A stretch of DNA of 64,000 nucleotides from Diphasiastrum complanatum. Lineage: Eukaryota > Streptophyta > Lycopodiopsida > Lycopodiales > Lycopodiaceae. The notes beneath the pieces are model-generated. The model was not told the DNA's origin and did no database searches. It saw only the letters and a list, made by a program, of their open reading frames with translations. The DNA lies in NCBI GenBank assembly GCA_029204225.1, contig CM055098.1, positions 5,263,246-5,327,245 of the forward strand, in the 5' to 3' direction. Below are positions 37,444-50,158 of this stretch, piece by piece. The first letter of the stretch is position 1. Each line of letters starts with the position of its first letter. A program made the translations under genes and the position numbers.

Positions 37444-38215
37444 TTTTCAATGGAAGTTTGCAGATGCGCCAGTGTAGATGCTTGTCATGGCGCCTTGCAA
37501 GTCTATTTTGCATGTAATAGCACTTTTGTTGATGACCAGACAACCATCTGTGCTAGCGCAGATGGTTGTCAAGGTGCACCGTGCAATAATATGGCAATAT
37601 GTTGTTCCACTAATAATGACTGAAAAGACATGGAAACGTTTTTTTCAATGTCATAATTGTACGAGAGGGGAGTGGTAGCAAGAAACAATGATGATTAGCA
37701 CACGTAAGAATCTTTATACCTTTCCACAGTAAGTCAAAATTATGCTTTGAATCACAAAGTTGTCGAATCTCAAATGTCAAGCCCATCGAAACCTCCATAT
37801 ATGATTTATGGATGCATGTTCTTGAAGCCTTTAGTGACTTTGGATGATACAACTGCTAAAAAATGGCAAAAATATTAAAGAGCGAAAGCAGATTTTGTAG
37901 AGGCCTTCCGACATTTCCCCCGAGATGCTCCATGCACACTTGATTACAGATAAGATACACTGAGTGGTCTCAGTGGAAGATAGAATGGCACGTGTTTATG
38001 AATCGAACTAAGCTCAAGCTGGAGAACTGGTTATCTGCCAGCAATCGTAATACTGCATCAAGAAAAAAAATTTATCTTCAATGGAAGTTTGTAGATGTGC
38101 CATGGCAAGCATCTACGCCATCAAGAAAAATTTTTTATCTTCAATGGAAGTTTGTAGATGTGCCATGGCAAGCATCTGCGCCAGCGTAGATGCTTGCCAT
38201 GGTGCATGACAAGTA
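37444..38215. repeat. Hairpin-forming repeat family (three units)
   Basis: A motif TTCAATGGAAGTTTG(C/T)AGATG followed by GCGCCA or TGCCATGG words occurs at about 37445, 38077 and 38135. Two strong hairpins are present: 37540-37569 (11-bp stem ACAACCATCTG, 8-nt loop) and 38163-38202 (15-bp perfect stem CCATGGCAAGCATCT, 10-nt loop, extendable to ~22 bp with two mismatches). Downstream, TAGCACTTTT(G/A)TTGA and GTGGCAAT(A/T)TGTTG-like words recur after both hairpins, so ~200 bp is duplicated. MITE-like or inverted-duplication origin is possible; no coding role seen. Confidence 0.7.
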
Positions 38216-38590
38216 TGTCTTTCACCATGTTTTTCATACCCATAGCACTTTTATTGACGATTGTAATGTGGCAATTTGTTGTAATATTTTTTGTGTGTTC
38301 CATGCCAGGTTGCAATAATGTGGAAATTTGATGTGTTTTGTGTGTTAAAAGGGCTCACATACTGCCATTGAAAGCATATGTGCTAGGTGATGATTGTCCT
38401 TGACAGCATTTTGGTGGTTCAGGTGCAGTGTGAACTCTTCTCTGGATCAAAATTCTTTTTGATGTAAATCTCATCCACTGTTCAGAAGTCCTTTAAATTG
38501 GATCTTGTCGAGGTTAATAAACTTGGCTTAGGAGTGAATCTGGGTTAATTTGATATTTAGAATGATTGACATTGAATTCTTGCGGCTGAA

Positions 38591-38785
38591 ATGGTTTGTG
38601 AGTATGAGACCACATTGGCACCAGCTGCTCCCTCAACCTCAACGAGAGTATTTAGTGGATCCAGACCGAGTCTGAGCTTCTTTTCAAGGGGGGACTCGGC
38701 TTCAAATGGCAACCAAGCCTCGAGTAATGTGAACAAATTCCCAGCAAAAACAGGGTTTATTGATATTTTTTATAGGATTTTCTAA
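38591..38785 (+). other. Unassigned 64-codon open frame
   Basis: Encodes a Ser/Pro-rich stretch including PSTSTRVFSGSRPSLSFFSR with balanced composition, not a repeat artefact. It could be an exon of a plus-strand host gene ending near 41.72 kb, but no firm splice sites or family match were found. Confidence 0.2.
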
Positions 38786-39272
38786 ACATGTTTTACTAGA
38801 AATTTGACTAAAAAATTTGCAAAGGTTGCTTTGGTAAGGTTTTACAATGGAAAGATTCTTTCCTTCAAAATGGGGTCTTTGGGAACTCTGTTATTTTGTT
38901 AGTTGATTGAAAGCTAACATTTACCATCTTGACAGGGACTAGACCTGAATCAGAGGAATATTTGAAAATATCAACAAACATTCTTGCTTGTCAAATGGGA
39001 TCTTATTGAGATTTTTGAAGGTTACTTGAGAAGAAAAAGAACTTGGAACTTATTGGGAACATTCGCAACATAATCGATTCATAAAAAGAATGTTCACAAT
39101 ATAGTAAACTAACTAAAAATAGTCAGATTTGTCTGGAAGAATGTTTTACAAATGTTTTTTAGATAGAAAAAATTGGTTCTTTACAAAATTTCTCTTTTTT
39201 TTTTTTTTGTGAAAGATTAGACAGAAAATTGAAGAACGCTCACAAGACTTTCAGGCGCAAAATTAATGTTTG

Positions 39273-39756
39273 TGTTGTGGGTATTTCCTGCATAATAATG
39301 AGCAAGTGGGTCCCACCACTTGAAATACTGTTCGCCAAGCCTTACCTAGTGGGCCTCGCCACAGTACATTGTAAGTAGGGTAATAAGTGCGAGGGCACTG
39401 GCGTCCTGCATGTGTAAGCCCAACCCAATGAGCACACTGGTTAAATAGTTTAAGTTGTGTTCTAGTGACTTGGGCCCTAGTTATAAATAAATAAGTTTGA
39501 GGACCAGCTCACAAAGTCAAGCTGAAAAATAAGGAATCTAAGTTGCACAAAGTATAACTCACATGAATCATGTGAGTGCCCTTGTGCTTTCTTAGAACCA
39601 ATAGATTTAAGTTGTGTTTATTTGAAGGGCTTGGATTAGAATCCTTGTCCCAATGAAGTGGCCAATGAGAGTGAAAGAGGCTCACCTCTAAAATCTATAA
39701 GAGGAAGTCATTTCTTTTGTATTGTATCATCTTTCATTCTCTTCTTAATAAAACTC

Positions 39757-39849
<93 letters not shown>

Positions 39850-40488
39850 TGGGATAGAATAGCTTTGGGTAGGCGCTCGAGCCCCCAAGGCCTTTCTCAA
39901 CCTAGGCATTCCCTCTCTCTCTTCTCTCCTCTCTCTAAGTAGCGACCGAATAGTTTGAGGAAGGTGGTCGGGCCTCCCAGACCTCTCGCTACTTGGTGGT
40001 CGTCAATAAGAGGGAGCGGCAACCTCGCCTTCATTGAGGAAGGTGGTCAGGCTCCCTCTTATAGATTTTAGAGGTGAGCCTCCTTCACTCTCATTGGCCA
40101 CTTCATTGGAGCAAGGATTCTAATCCAAGCCCTTCAAATAAACACAACTTAAATCTATTGGTTCTAAGAAAGCACAAGGGCACTCACATAATTCATGTGA
40201 GATCTACTTTGGCCACCTTAGATTCCTTATTTTTCAACTTGACTTTGTAAACTTGGGCCTCAAACTTATTTATTTACAACTAGGGCCCCAAGTTACTATA
40301 ACACAACTTAAACTATTTAACTAGTGTGCTCAGTGGGTTGGGCTTACACACGTAGGACACCAGTGCCCTCGCACTTATTACCCTACTTACAATGTGCTGT
40401 GGCGGGGCCCACTAGGTAAGGCTTGGTCAACAGTATTTCAAGTGGTGGGACCCACTTGTTCATTATTGTGCAGGAAATACCCACAACA
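39273..40488. mobile_element. Palindromic LTR-like element with 5-bp target duplication
   Basis: Two arms of about 436 bp (39273-39710 and 40053-40488) are inverted copies. Outer ends are TGTTGTGGGTATTTCCTGC and its complement GCAGGAAATACCCACAACA, i.e. TG...CA termini, and the element is bracketed by GTTTG on both sides (39268-39272, 40489-40493). The left arm looks like an LTR U3: TATA-like CTATAAGAGG at 39695, AATAAAA near 39750 and a (TC)n tract at 39765-39846. The ~340-bp centre holds the (TC)n and a GC-rich segment with duplicated GAGGAAGGTGGTC. No ORF. Confidence 0.8.
39765..39846. repeat. (TC)n microsatellite
   Basis: Pure TC tract of about 82 bp in the central spacer of the palindromic element. 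Confidence 0.95.
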
Positions 40489-41463
40489 GTTTGTTGAGTC
40501 ATTTGTAAGCTATGCACAATGAAGGCAAAGATTTAGCAGGACTAGTGAATATTCTTGAAACTGTAATTGGGAATACAAGGGTTTAGAAGTAGTTGGCTTG
40601 TTACAAGCTTGGGAAGCTTCGGAGGTACTCAAAATTACTGAAGTAACATTTGTTGAGTCATTTGTAAAGTACGCACTATGAATGGAAAGCTCTAGGACTG
40701 GCAAATGTTCTCATCAGTGTTCCAAATTTATGTTTTTTTACAAGTGCTTATGGATTTATATGGAGATTTTTTGAATTGCAAATTGTTAGTTGTGAAGTGA
40801 TGTTTCCACCTGATACAAAAAGTACTAAATGCTATTCTGAACTTGTCTATAGTTGGAAAAATGATAGTTTTAGAGGAATGAAAAGTTATGAGCTCTAGAG
40901 ACATTCTTTTAGAGTTTTTCCTCCATTTTTGTAAAAAAAAATTATATTTGGATTTTTTTCAAGGTTTATCTAAAATTTGCAGGTTGCTAGGATAATCCTA
41001 GGCTTTTTCCACTTCAGAACATCCTCCCATCATCAAGCAACAATCAGAACAAGCATAAACAACAACAAAAAGTGTTGTACTATCCACAATCTCTATTTTA
41101 ACACTACTTTTGAACAAGAAAGAAAGCTGAAAACAAAAAAGAAATGTTGCCTATCTTTGGCAATGATGCCAAAAATTGTAAGAGTTTTTGCCCAAGCAAA
41201 ATGCTATCTGAAGGACATTCATATTCCGTTTGCTGCATTTCATTGAACAAAATTATGTTTTTAACCATAAGCATGGCTCCAATAAAGATGCATGTCTACC
41301 GGTTTCTTGTGTTTAAACAGACATGATATTATTAACATATATTAGTTCAAGGCATCCAAATCTTCTTTCACAATCAATATGGTGGTTTGTTTTAATTTCC
41401 AGGTCTTGTATTGAGGTCTAACGGACAAGCTGTAAATGTTGACGTGAGTTTATTTTTGCAAAG

Positions 41464-41727
41464 GTGTCAAGTAGGTACAACCTGCGTTCACCAGTTTGTG
41501 AAGACCCATGTGCAATTTCACATCAAAGTGCAGAAATAGTGAATGAACAAGATTTTGGTTCTGTTATGGAATGCTCGCATACTATTGTGGTTCAAACTGA
41601 AGTTTCAGTTGTTGAACCTTCTCATCCACAAGGACTAGAAGCATTCGTAATGGGGATCAGGATGTCACCGAGAGCGGCAAAGAGCCATGAAAACATCAAA
41701 AGGCCTCTTCGTATGAGAAGGTAATAC
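41464..41727 (+). other. Possible 3'-terminal exon of a host gene
   Basis: An open frame preceded by TTTTTGCAAAG|GTGTCAAG (acceptor-like) encodes VSSRYNLRSPVCEDPC and continues to MSPRAAKSHENIKRPLRMRR and a TAA. The mixture of acidic middle and basic C-terminal tail is protein-like. The C-terminal RAAK...PLRMRR resembles the basic C-terminal box of plant shugoshins as I remember it, but similarity over 20 residues is weak evidence. Upstream exons were not securely found (another acceptor-like TTTGCAG lies at 40981). 40.5-41.4 kb otherwise shows no feature. Confidence 0.3.
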
Positions 41728-41781
41728 ATACTGACATTTTGCAAGCCGTAATAGCCTCGTTTCGTGTGTGCAAGAGAACCA

Positions 41782-41796
41782 CCCCCCCCCCCCCCC
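41782..41796. repeat. Poly-C run
   Basis: About 15 consecutive C, a likely sequencing-error hotspot. Confidence 0.9.
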
Positions 41797-42299
41797 AACC
41801 AACCAATTCCTCTGTGTAGACTATGTTGGAATTCGATGCTCAGCCTCAAATTTATTCATTAATAAGCATCTTGAAAGTTGTACAAAATCCAGAAAAAGAA
41901 AGCTCGAATTTCTGAGCAGAGGATCGAAAAGTTCAAGATCAAATTTTCTAGAATTTTTTGATACTGGATCGACTCAAAAAATTCTATTTTTTTCGAGCCA
42001 GTGTATATCTTTTGATACTTGTAAATTTCGATACTATCGGACCCAACAACTTCGCGTTGACAGTCCGCCCACTTTGTGTATGCAACTATAATGAGGCGGT
42101 TCTAATAACTGTAACAAATGGTAGTTGTAGATATTTTGTAGGATATCAATCCTAGAATCTTCGTCATAAAACTTCTTTCGAATGGAGGCCTATAGGGGTG
42201 TTCCAACATCCCATGGCTTGACCATCCCAGGTGGCCAATGGGGAGTAATGTAGGGATTGGAGGCGATAGAGGTGTGATGAAGGCGATGGTGGTGAGGTC

Positions 42300-43222
42300 G
42301 AAAAAACTGTGATAGCTAGAGGGATTGGGATAGAAACAAGGAGAATGATAACTGCAATTGGAGGAGATGAATGATAGATGATTGGAGAGGACAGTAAGGG
42401 CGAGGAAAATGGGTGGAGAAGGGACAAAAGTAACAAGTGGGGACGTAGAGATAGTGGTTTTCTGAGCGACGGGCATAGTTAGAGTGAGGGTAGATAGTTT
42501 GTGTGGAGGGTGAGGAGTGGGGAGGAGTCACATGGGTGATGATAGGTGGTGGAAGGGGAGATTTGAAAAAATCAGAGGTCTGTTGGTGAGCTTCAAGCTT
42601 GTGCTATGGCATCCTCAGTTTGGGTGTGGGGTAAAGTGGCAGTTTGGTCAGACTAGCTAGGAGTTAGGAAATCAATGGCTTCTAGGTGTTGAAGTTCAAA
42701 TGGTAATTAGACCACTACAAGTTATCTAGGCTGGGCATCTAAAAGCTATTTGTAGATCGTTGATCAAATAGTAGCCCAATCGTAAATGACGTGAGGGCCA
42801 TCTAGCATGGTCACCATGACCACAATCAGCTTGGAGATGCGTAAAGGGTAATGGGAACTGACAAGAAGAGTGATGGAGAGAAACTCAACAACTTTCTCTG
42901 ATGTTTGGGTTTCAGATATGTGAGATCGGATAGCCATCATTTGTCTTGGTTTTGGTATCGGTTGATCGAGCAAGAAGAAGGTGGATACATTGTATTTGGC
43001 AAGGGTGCAAGTTTTTGCTAAGAAGTCTAAATGTGGGATACTAAAGGCCTTGGCTAGCAACTGGCGCTCAAGAGAGATGTCGTAATCCTGACCTTTGAAG
43101 GTGATTGTGAAATGTTCTGTGGCAAGGTGGAGAAGGCTTGTTGGACAAGTGTTATGTCCATGACCAGTACATAGGATACAGTATACTCCTCGTTTTGGAT
43201 ACACGGTACTCCAGTGAAACAA
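42300..43222 (-). CDS. Putative plant transposon-type protein (hypothetical)
   Basis: The best frame (43222-42764, 152 codons) encodes HFTITFKGQDYDISLERQLL and ends in a segment including KLIVVMVTMLDGPHVIYDWA. This resembles the conserved domain of uncharacterised plant transposon or Athila-type ORF proteins (a KG...D...L-x-IP box followed by a D-W-A box). After a stop the reading continues into a Pro/Ser/Thr-rich tail (42476-42102 in other frames). It is not host-like, and the gene is probably broken. Next to a plus-strand LTR/PBS on its right. Function unknown. Confidence 0.4.
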
Positions 43223-43224
43223 GC

Positions 43225-43586
43225 TGTTAGTTATGCCACGTCATACTGGACGTGACCCGAAAGTAACTAATATCCTTGTGAGGCCCAGAACACACTAAGT
43301 GGAGTTTAGACAAGGTAATGAGACAGTGTATGCATGTGTAGAGTTATCAATAGCAATTCTATGAATAGTTGGTCCATGCATACGACTCTATTCTAGGTGA
43401 ATCTATGTAGGTTCTTGATTCATTGTCAGGCTCTCACTCTACATTCATGCTTCTTGTTCCTTGGCTTGGGGGTGAGGCTTCTAGAGATTGATTGGATGCT
43501 TCTACTTGGTTGGGTGGTTTCTCCACACTGTGTTATCCTTTTGTGTTTAGGGTTTGTAAGCAGGATCTAAGGAGCTTCCCTTATAG
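43225..43586 (+). mobile_element. LTR-like segment before a PBS
   Basis: A plausible start TGTTAGTTATG at 43225 precedes a stretch with short direct repeats and ends ...CCTTATAG directly before a PBS-like site. Canonical CA is missing at the end, so the exact LTR limits are unsure. Confidence 0.4.
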
Positions 43587-43598
43587 TGGTATTAGAGC
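43587..43598 (+). other. Primer-binding site, one mismatch
   Basis: TGGTATTAGAGC, one transition from the initiator-Met PBS, oriented plus. Confidence 0.6.
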
Positions 43599-43949
43599 AA
43601 GGCTTACAAGCTTGGAGAGGTGGTGCTTTTCATTGGAGCTTGGTGGTATTCAGCTAGTATTCTCATCCAAGGAGAGGAGCAAGGTTGCAAGTTGGTGGAT
43701 CTTCCCAAATTCAATTTGCATGTTCCATATCTCTCTCAAATTTCATTGCGTTTGTGGTGAATTGTGCTAGGAAATCAATTTTGGTGTCTTTTTTGGAGTT
43801 TTAGCATGTGTAGCTCAAAACTAGTGAAGGATCTGAAATTTCTAGCAAGTTAATTCACTTTGAAATATTTGAAATTCAGTTTGCATGTTGGATCTTCCCA
43901 TGTATTTGGATTCTAGGCTCTTTTGTGGCCAAATTTGGCTTGTTTTCCA

Positions 43950-45170
43950 TGTTTTTGGCACAAAATTGAGGGTAGAATTCAAAATCTAGTAAGATCAGAT
44001 CAATTGATTGGTTGCAACTCTATATTCTGGATTGCATGTGGATTTGGTAAACGTTCTTGCCATTAATTTTCAATTGTGCATGGTGAAAAAACCTAGAAAG
44101 GACTAAAATTCATGATTTTTGCTTGTTTTTTCATGAAATTGGATGGTAGGAGGTTGTTAAACATCAATTGAAGCTGGTAAAAGATGAATCATAGTCTTTT
44201 GAAGCTGTCTTCGAAGTTAGAGCCAAGATTTCTAGCAATTTGGTTTGTAGGAAGTCAAAAAGTGTCAAAAATTGACCAATTTTGGTGAATTTTGGGGGAT
44301 GGATTTCTCTAAATCCATAAGAGAGCATGATTTGTATTCCTTTTTACCTTCCCAGCAAGCTATCAAAATTGTAATTTGATGGGTTGAGGCTTATGTTTCA
44401 ATTCCATCAAGTTTGTAGCAATTTTGACTTCTAGAAACCAAGAAATCATGGTTCTCAGCCTAAACTGCTTCATAGGATCTGTATAAAGGCTTCATTGAAC
44501 TCTTTTTGACCATTTAAGACTGTTTGGATCATCAATTTTAGGCTTGGTTGAGTGTTTGCATGTTTTTGAACAGATTGGTCTAGAAAAAGTGCGCCCTCCT
44601 ACAACTTAATTGGCTGTTCTGAACTCGCACGTGTGAATCCTAGGTGGCAGGCCGATGTGGCAAGTGTCTTGTTCACTGGGTCTCCCTCTGTATAGAGCTT
44701 TACATCACCCAATTTGGTGTCCTGTAGCCAAAGATATGAGCATATAAAGTTTTGCAATTTTGTGTGCAAAATTGGCAAAATTTCCAATTGTTCTGATTGC
44801 ATGCATGACAATTTGCTATTTTGATGTACTGTGCTTGCATGGAATGCCTGCACGTGGTTTCTTTGAGTGATTCTGACATGCATGAGTTGGTTAGATTTGT
44901 TTTGAGTGGTCATACGCATGTACTCTGACAGGTAGATACAAAACTGGATTTTATAGTTGACAATTTCTGTGACACTGAATTTTTACGTAAAATTCCGTAA
45001 AGTAAAAAAACAATTTAATGTTGCATGTCTTGCATGCCTGATAGACATTAATGAAGTAAAATTAAGAATCGAACAGTGAATCAAATTTTCAATTTCGATT
45101 GTTTAATAATTGACTATAATTTTTTATGAATTTTTAGAAAACGCTGGAGTCGATTTCAGTAAGGTTTTTG
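43950..45170 (-). repeat. Dispersed repeat family R, copy C
   Basis: Reverse complement of the repeat at 9780-10720 and 32200-33000. It lies between a plus-strand PBS-like site (43587) and a plus-strand gag-like start (45243), consistent with an element leader. A 106-codon frame antisense to that (44919-44599) matches the position and length of one in copy A. Confidence 0.65.
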
Positions 45171-45242
45171 GTCAACAATACTTCACTATGAGTTAATCAG
45201 ATATTAACTAAATTTAGTAATTTCCAAGATAGATATATCAAG

Positions 45243-45560
45243 ATGGCCGAAAAAACTTCAAATCGGGCTACAAATCCAGATGCACCATCTTATATGGTGA
45301 TTTGTTAGCAGTTGAGTACGACACTAAATGACATGAATAACCATAACCAGATGAGAGATCAACAGATGGAGGTTCTTTTGAATCAAGTCAAATTGATGTC
45401 TTCACCCAATCTCGGTTTTCAACTGAAGCTTTATTCAGACGAGAAGAAGTAGAAGAAACCTGAGGTCGTCAAGGACTGGCTGGCCAAGTGGAGTAGTTAC
45501 TTCAATCTGCACGGTGTTCATGATGGTCCTCGACGATAGTTGGTTGAGTCGACAATTAGT
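45243..45560 (+). pseudogene. Retrotransposon gag-like start
   Basis: From ATG 45243 the frame reads MAEKTSNRATNPDAPSYMV, with stops at about 45307 and 45448, then KPEVVKDWLAKWSSYFNLHG, which resembles the DWL...YF box of plant retrotransposon gag proteins. The tract between is rich in Asn, Gln and Met. Broken by stops. Its link to the copia pol 0.5 kb further on is by position only. Confidence 0.45.
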
Positions 45561-46049
45561 TGGTCGTCCCCGACAAGTCGAACTTCTTCGATAAGTCAGT
45601 TGCCTTCTGGTGCCTGTCTTCGATAATAAAGTATTTCTGTAGACTGTGCGACAATGCATGTAAAACTGCAGCACTATGAGAGGAACTAGATTAACATGTA
45701 ATTTAGGCGAGTGGAGGAATAAATCCAACAACAGGCATAGTACATTGCACAGAGGAAACAGATCTTTTTCGATTCGAGCCAGTCTTCCCAACATTATATA
45801 GACAAGGCTAGGGTTTGATGGACCCAAAACCATGTGTGCATTTACACACCTATAGATGGATTAATATATTATATAAATAAATCTAGAAACTAGGCTTAAA
45901 TCATTAGAGTACACAAAATTGGGATAAACAACAATCTAGAAAGTCGTCATTTGTGCAAAAAATGACATTTTTATATTTTAATGGCTTTCTTTGTTGATTC
46001 TTTGGCTTTGCTATTTGAATGTGTCTTGCCGGCTTGAACTTGTACTTGT

Positions 46050-47928
46050 AGGTTAAGTTGCATGACGATGCAACCTCTAAACCAAAAAGGTTAAGTTGTA
46101 TCTATTCAAGGCCCACCAAATCCAAGAGATCTACAAAGTCAGGCTATATTGATAAGAAGAGCAACATGCAGTCTGGACCAAATTTTGATTCAGGATTGAA
46201 TTCAAGCTCTTCATCGTTCCAACCTATGCAAAAACTATTCTGCAAATATTGTAAGAGGACTGGTCACGACATCAAGGACTGCCAAACTTTGAAGTACAAC
46301 AACGAAAAGAAGAAACAGTTCCAACAACAAGCACGTAGTGCTACAACCAGTCACTCAAATCAGTAACAACAAAAAGAAGAAGATGAAGCAACTTTCATGA
46401 CCAAAGTCGGAGAACAACAGGATATCAATTTCTAGTATCTAGACTTTGGAGCAACACAACATATGACTCACCATCACGACTGGTTCAAAGACTACAAGTT
46501 GTTCACCCACTCTTGAGTTGTGTAACTTGGAGACAACTCATCGCATTCAATCAAAGGTGAAGGATGGAGGGAGAGAGTACATCTCCACATAATTCAAGTT
46601 CTTCAAGCAGTTCAAGACGTCTGCAGAAAATCAGACCCAGAGGAAGATCAAGACTCTACGCACAGATGGAGGGGGAGAGTACATCTCCATAGAATTCAAG
46701 GAGTTCTGCAAGGCCAACGTGATACTTCAACAATACACAACCAGCTACTCACCTCAGTCCAATAGTGTAGCTGAGCGGAAGAATAGGACAGTCATCGAAA
46801 GTGCCAAGAGCATGATGGCCCAAGCCTCTCTTCCAAAGAAGTTCTGGGCAGAAGCTGTTATTACAGCTGTCTACTTATAGAATCGATCCATGACCAAAGC
46901 CCTGAATGGCAAGACACCTTATGAGATGTGGACATGATCAAAACCATCACTCAAACATATTCGAGTATTTGGATGCATCGCTTTCACTCAGATCCTTGAG
47001 GATCTAAGAAGAAAGCTAGATGACAAGAGCAGGAAAACAATTTTCATCGGTTATCCCAAAATCACAAGGCATACAAGCGATATTGAGAAGGCATTCACCA
47101 GTAGAGATGTCATTTTTGTGGAAGGCCAGTTTCTCGACCACAAAGGAAAAGCTGCTGGTAATTTTAGACTCACGGATCGAACACCCAGTCAATTTCGATC
47201 TAGAGATTCAACTGCAGAATCTTGACACTAACGAGTCAACCCACATCAGAGGACCGAAGTTCAACCCAAGAGGTCGAACAGGTCCAGAGAGCCTCCATCC
47301 AAATCTATGGATGATCCAGCCTGCTACTTTGTGCAGGAATCGACCACAGTTTCTGAGGCGATGTCTACTCTTAATGCTAACCAGTGGCAATTAGCGATGG
47401 ACACCGAATTCGATTCTCTTATGGAGAATCAAACATGGACACTCACTGAGCTGCCAAAGGATCGGAAACCAGTTCCATGAAAATGGATATTCAAGACAAA
47501 GTGGGACGCTGAAGGAAGGCTAAATCGTTACAAGGGGGCTAGTCGCCAAAGGCTTTTTCCAGATTCCAGATCTGGATTATTCAGAAACCTTCAACCCAGT
47601 CGTCAAATATGCATCGATCCGCCTACTCCTCTCATTTGCAGCTGCAGTAGACCTCAATCTTACACAACCACTTCCTACAACAATCTATTGTGACAATCGA
47701 AACACAATAGCGCTATCTCTCAATTCGAGATTTCACTCTCGAAGCAAACATATAGAAATCAGGTATCACTACCTTAGAGAGAAAGTGCACAGTAAGGTAG
47801 TATTGATTTTCGGCAGAACAAATCACATGGCAGCAAATTACTTCACAAAGGCTCTATCAAAGGAGCAACATTTCAGATTTAACGATATGTTAAATCTGAA
47901 GATCAAAGTTTTTCAAGATCCACATTAA
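46050..47928 (+). pseudogene. Copia gag-pol remnant with deleted RT
   Basis: In order: zinc knuckle LFCKYCKRTGHDIKDCQTLK (46235-46290); protease-like YLDFGATQHMTHHHDWFKDY near 46440 (D-S-G-A changed to D-F-G-A). Integrase: QYTTSYSPQSNSVAERKNRT, SMMAQASLPKKFWAEAVITA, LNGKTPYEMW and IRVFGCIAFTQI (46.7-47.0 kb). RT start: MDTEFDSLMENQTWTLTELP, KWIFKTKWDAEGRLNRYKG, DLDYSETFNPVVKYASIRLL. It then jumps directly into RNase H: IYCDNRNTIALSLN, FHSRSKHIEIRYHYLREKV and TNHMAANYFTKALSKEQHF, stop at 47926. The middle of RT with YVDD is deleted. Stops and frameshifts present. Confidence 0.88.
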
Positions 47929-47935
47929 GGGGGAG
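47927..47935 (+). other. Polypurine tract
   Basis: AAGGGGGAG directly before the TGTTAGATTT LTR start and overlapping the pol stop codon, as usual in copia elements. Confidence 0.85.
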
Positions 47936-48785
47936 TGTTAGATTTCTTATGCTCAGTCTTAAAACAAATCGTTCAAGTAATGAGCATCCTGAGAAACCGA
48001 AGGCCGACAACATATTTTTTTGCCTTCACATTTTTCTCCTTTGAGATTTTTTCTATGCCTTAGAAATCATTTTAAGACACCCTCACCTTTTCTTAGCGAA
48101 AAATGCGACACACTGGCCAAGTGGCCAGAATACCTTAAAAATCATTTTTTAAGGCACCTTCGTCTTTTTCGCTCCTCAGCAAAAAATACGACACACTGGC
48201 CAAGTGGCCAGAATACCTTGGAAATCATTTATAAGGCACCTTCGTCTTTTTCGTCTTTTTTGTTCCATAGCGAAAAATGCAACACACTGGCCAAGTGGCC
48301 AGAATACCTTAGAAATCATTTTAAGGCACTTTCACCTTTTTTGCACTTTTGCTGACCGACTTTGCCAATGGATGAGTAACCCTAAAACAGCTGGACAAAC
48401 AAATATCCCAAAGGTGGTTGACGGTTACCAACTTTTGTACATATGCAAAGACTAGTATAAATAGCCGTAAAGGCTTGTAAGATATTTCCTCTCTTGTAAA
48501 TCTCTATATTAGCTGAAACAAGCTATGTAAGTGTTAATTTTTGAATTTCTCTTTCAATCAGAGTTATTTGTAGCCAGTGTTATCACGCTCAACAAGCTGA
48601 AATTATTACTTCAAGCCATTGTACTCACTGTTGATACTTTTAATCAAAGTGCAATTTTTGTCTCACTATTGCGTCGTTCATTTGTGCAAACTGTATGAAT
48701 TCTTCTACTTGAATATTTCTGCTCTACACACCTACGCTCTGAGCAACTGAGCCTCCACTGTGCTCACGACCACCGTTTTATGACA
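47936..48785 (+). mobile_element. 3' LTR with tandem repeats in U3
   Basis: Starts TGTTAGATTT after the polypurine tract; a likely end is TTTTATGACA near 48785 (about 850 bp). TATA-like AGTATAAATAGCC at about 48453 marks the promoter. U3 contains the 75-91 bp tandem array at 48058-48350. No matching 5' LTR was found upstream of the gag remnant. Confidence 0.75.
48058..48350 (+). repeat. 75-91 bp tandem repeat in LTR U3
   Basis: Units start CCTT at 48058, 48133, 48216 and 48307 (last partial). Each has AAATCATTT, a CACCTTCGTCTTTT-like block, and a CACACTGGCCAAGTGGCCAG core, a 14-bp near-palindrome TGGCCAAGTGGCCA. Position just upstream of the TATA box suggests repeated enhancer units; that is inference. 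Confidence 0.9.
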
Positions 48786-50150
<1,365 letters not shown>

Positions 50151-50158
50151 AACATGTC

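Noticed and set aside
48058-48350. CRISPR-like array of repeats
   Set aside because: Repeats are adjacent without unique spacers and sit in an LTR of a eukaryotic element.
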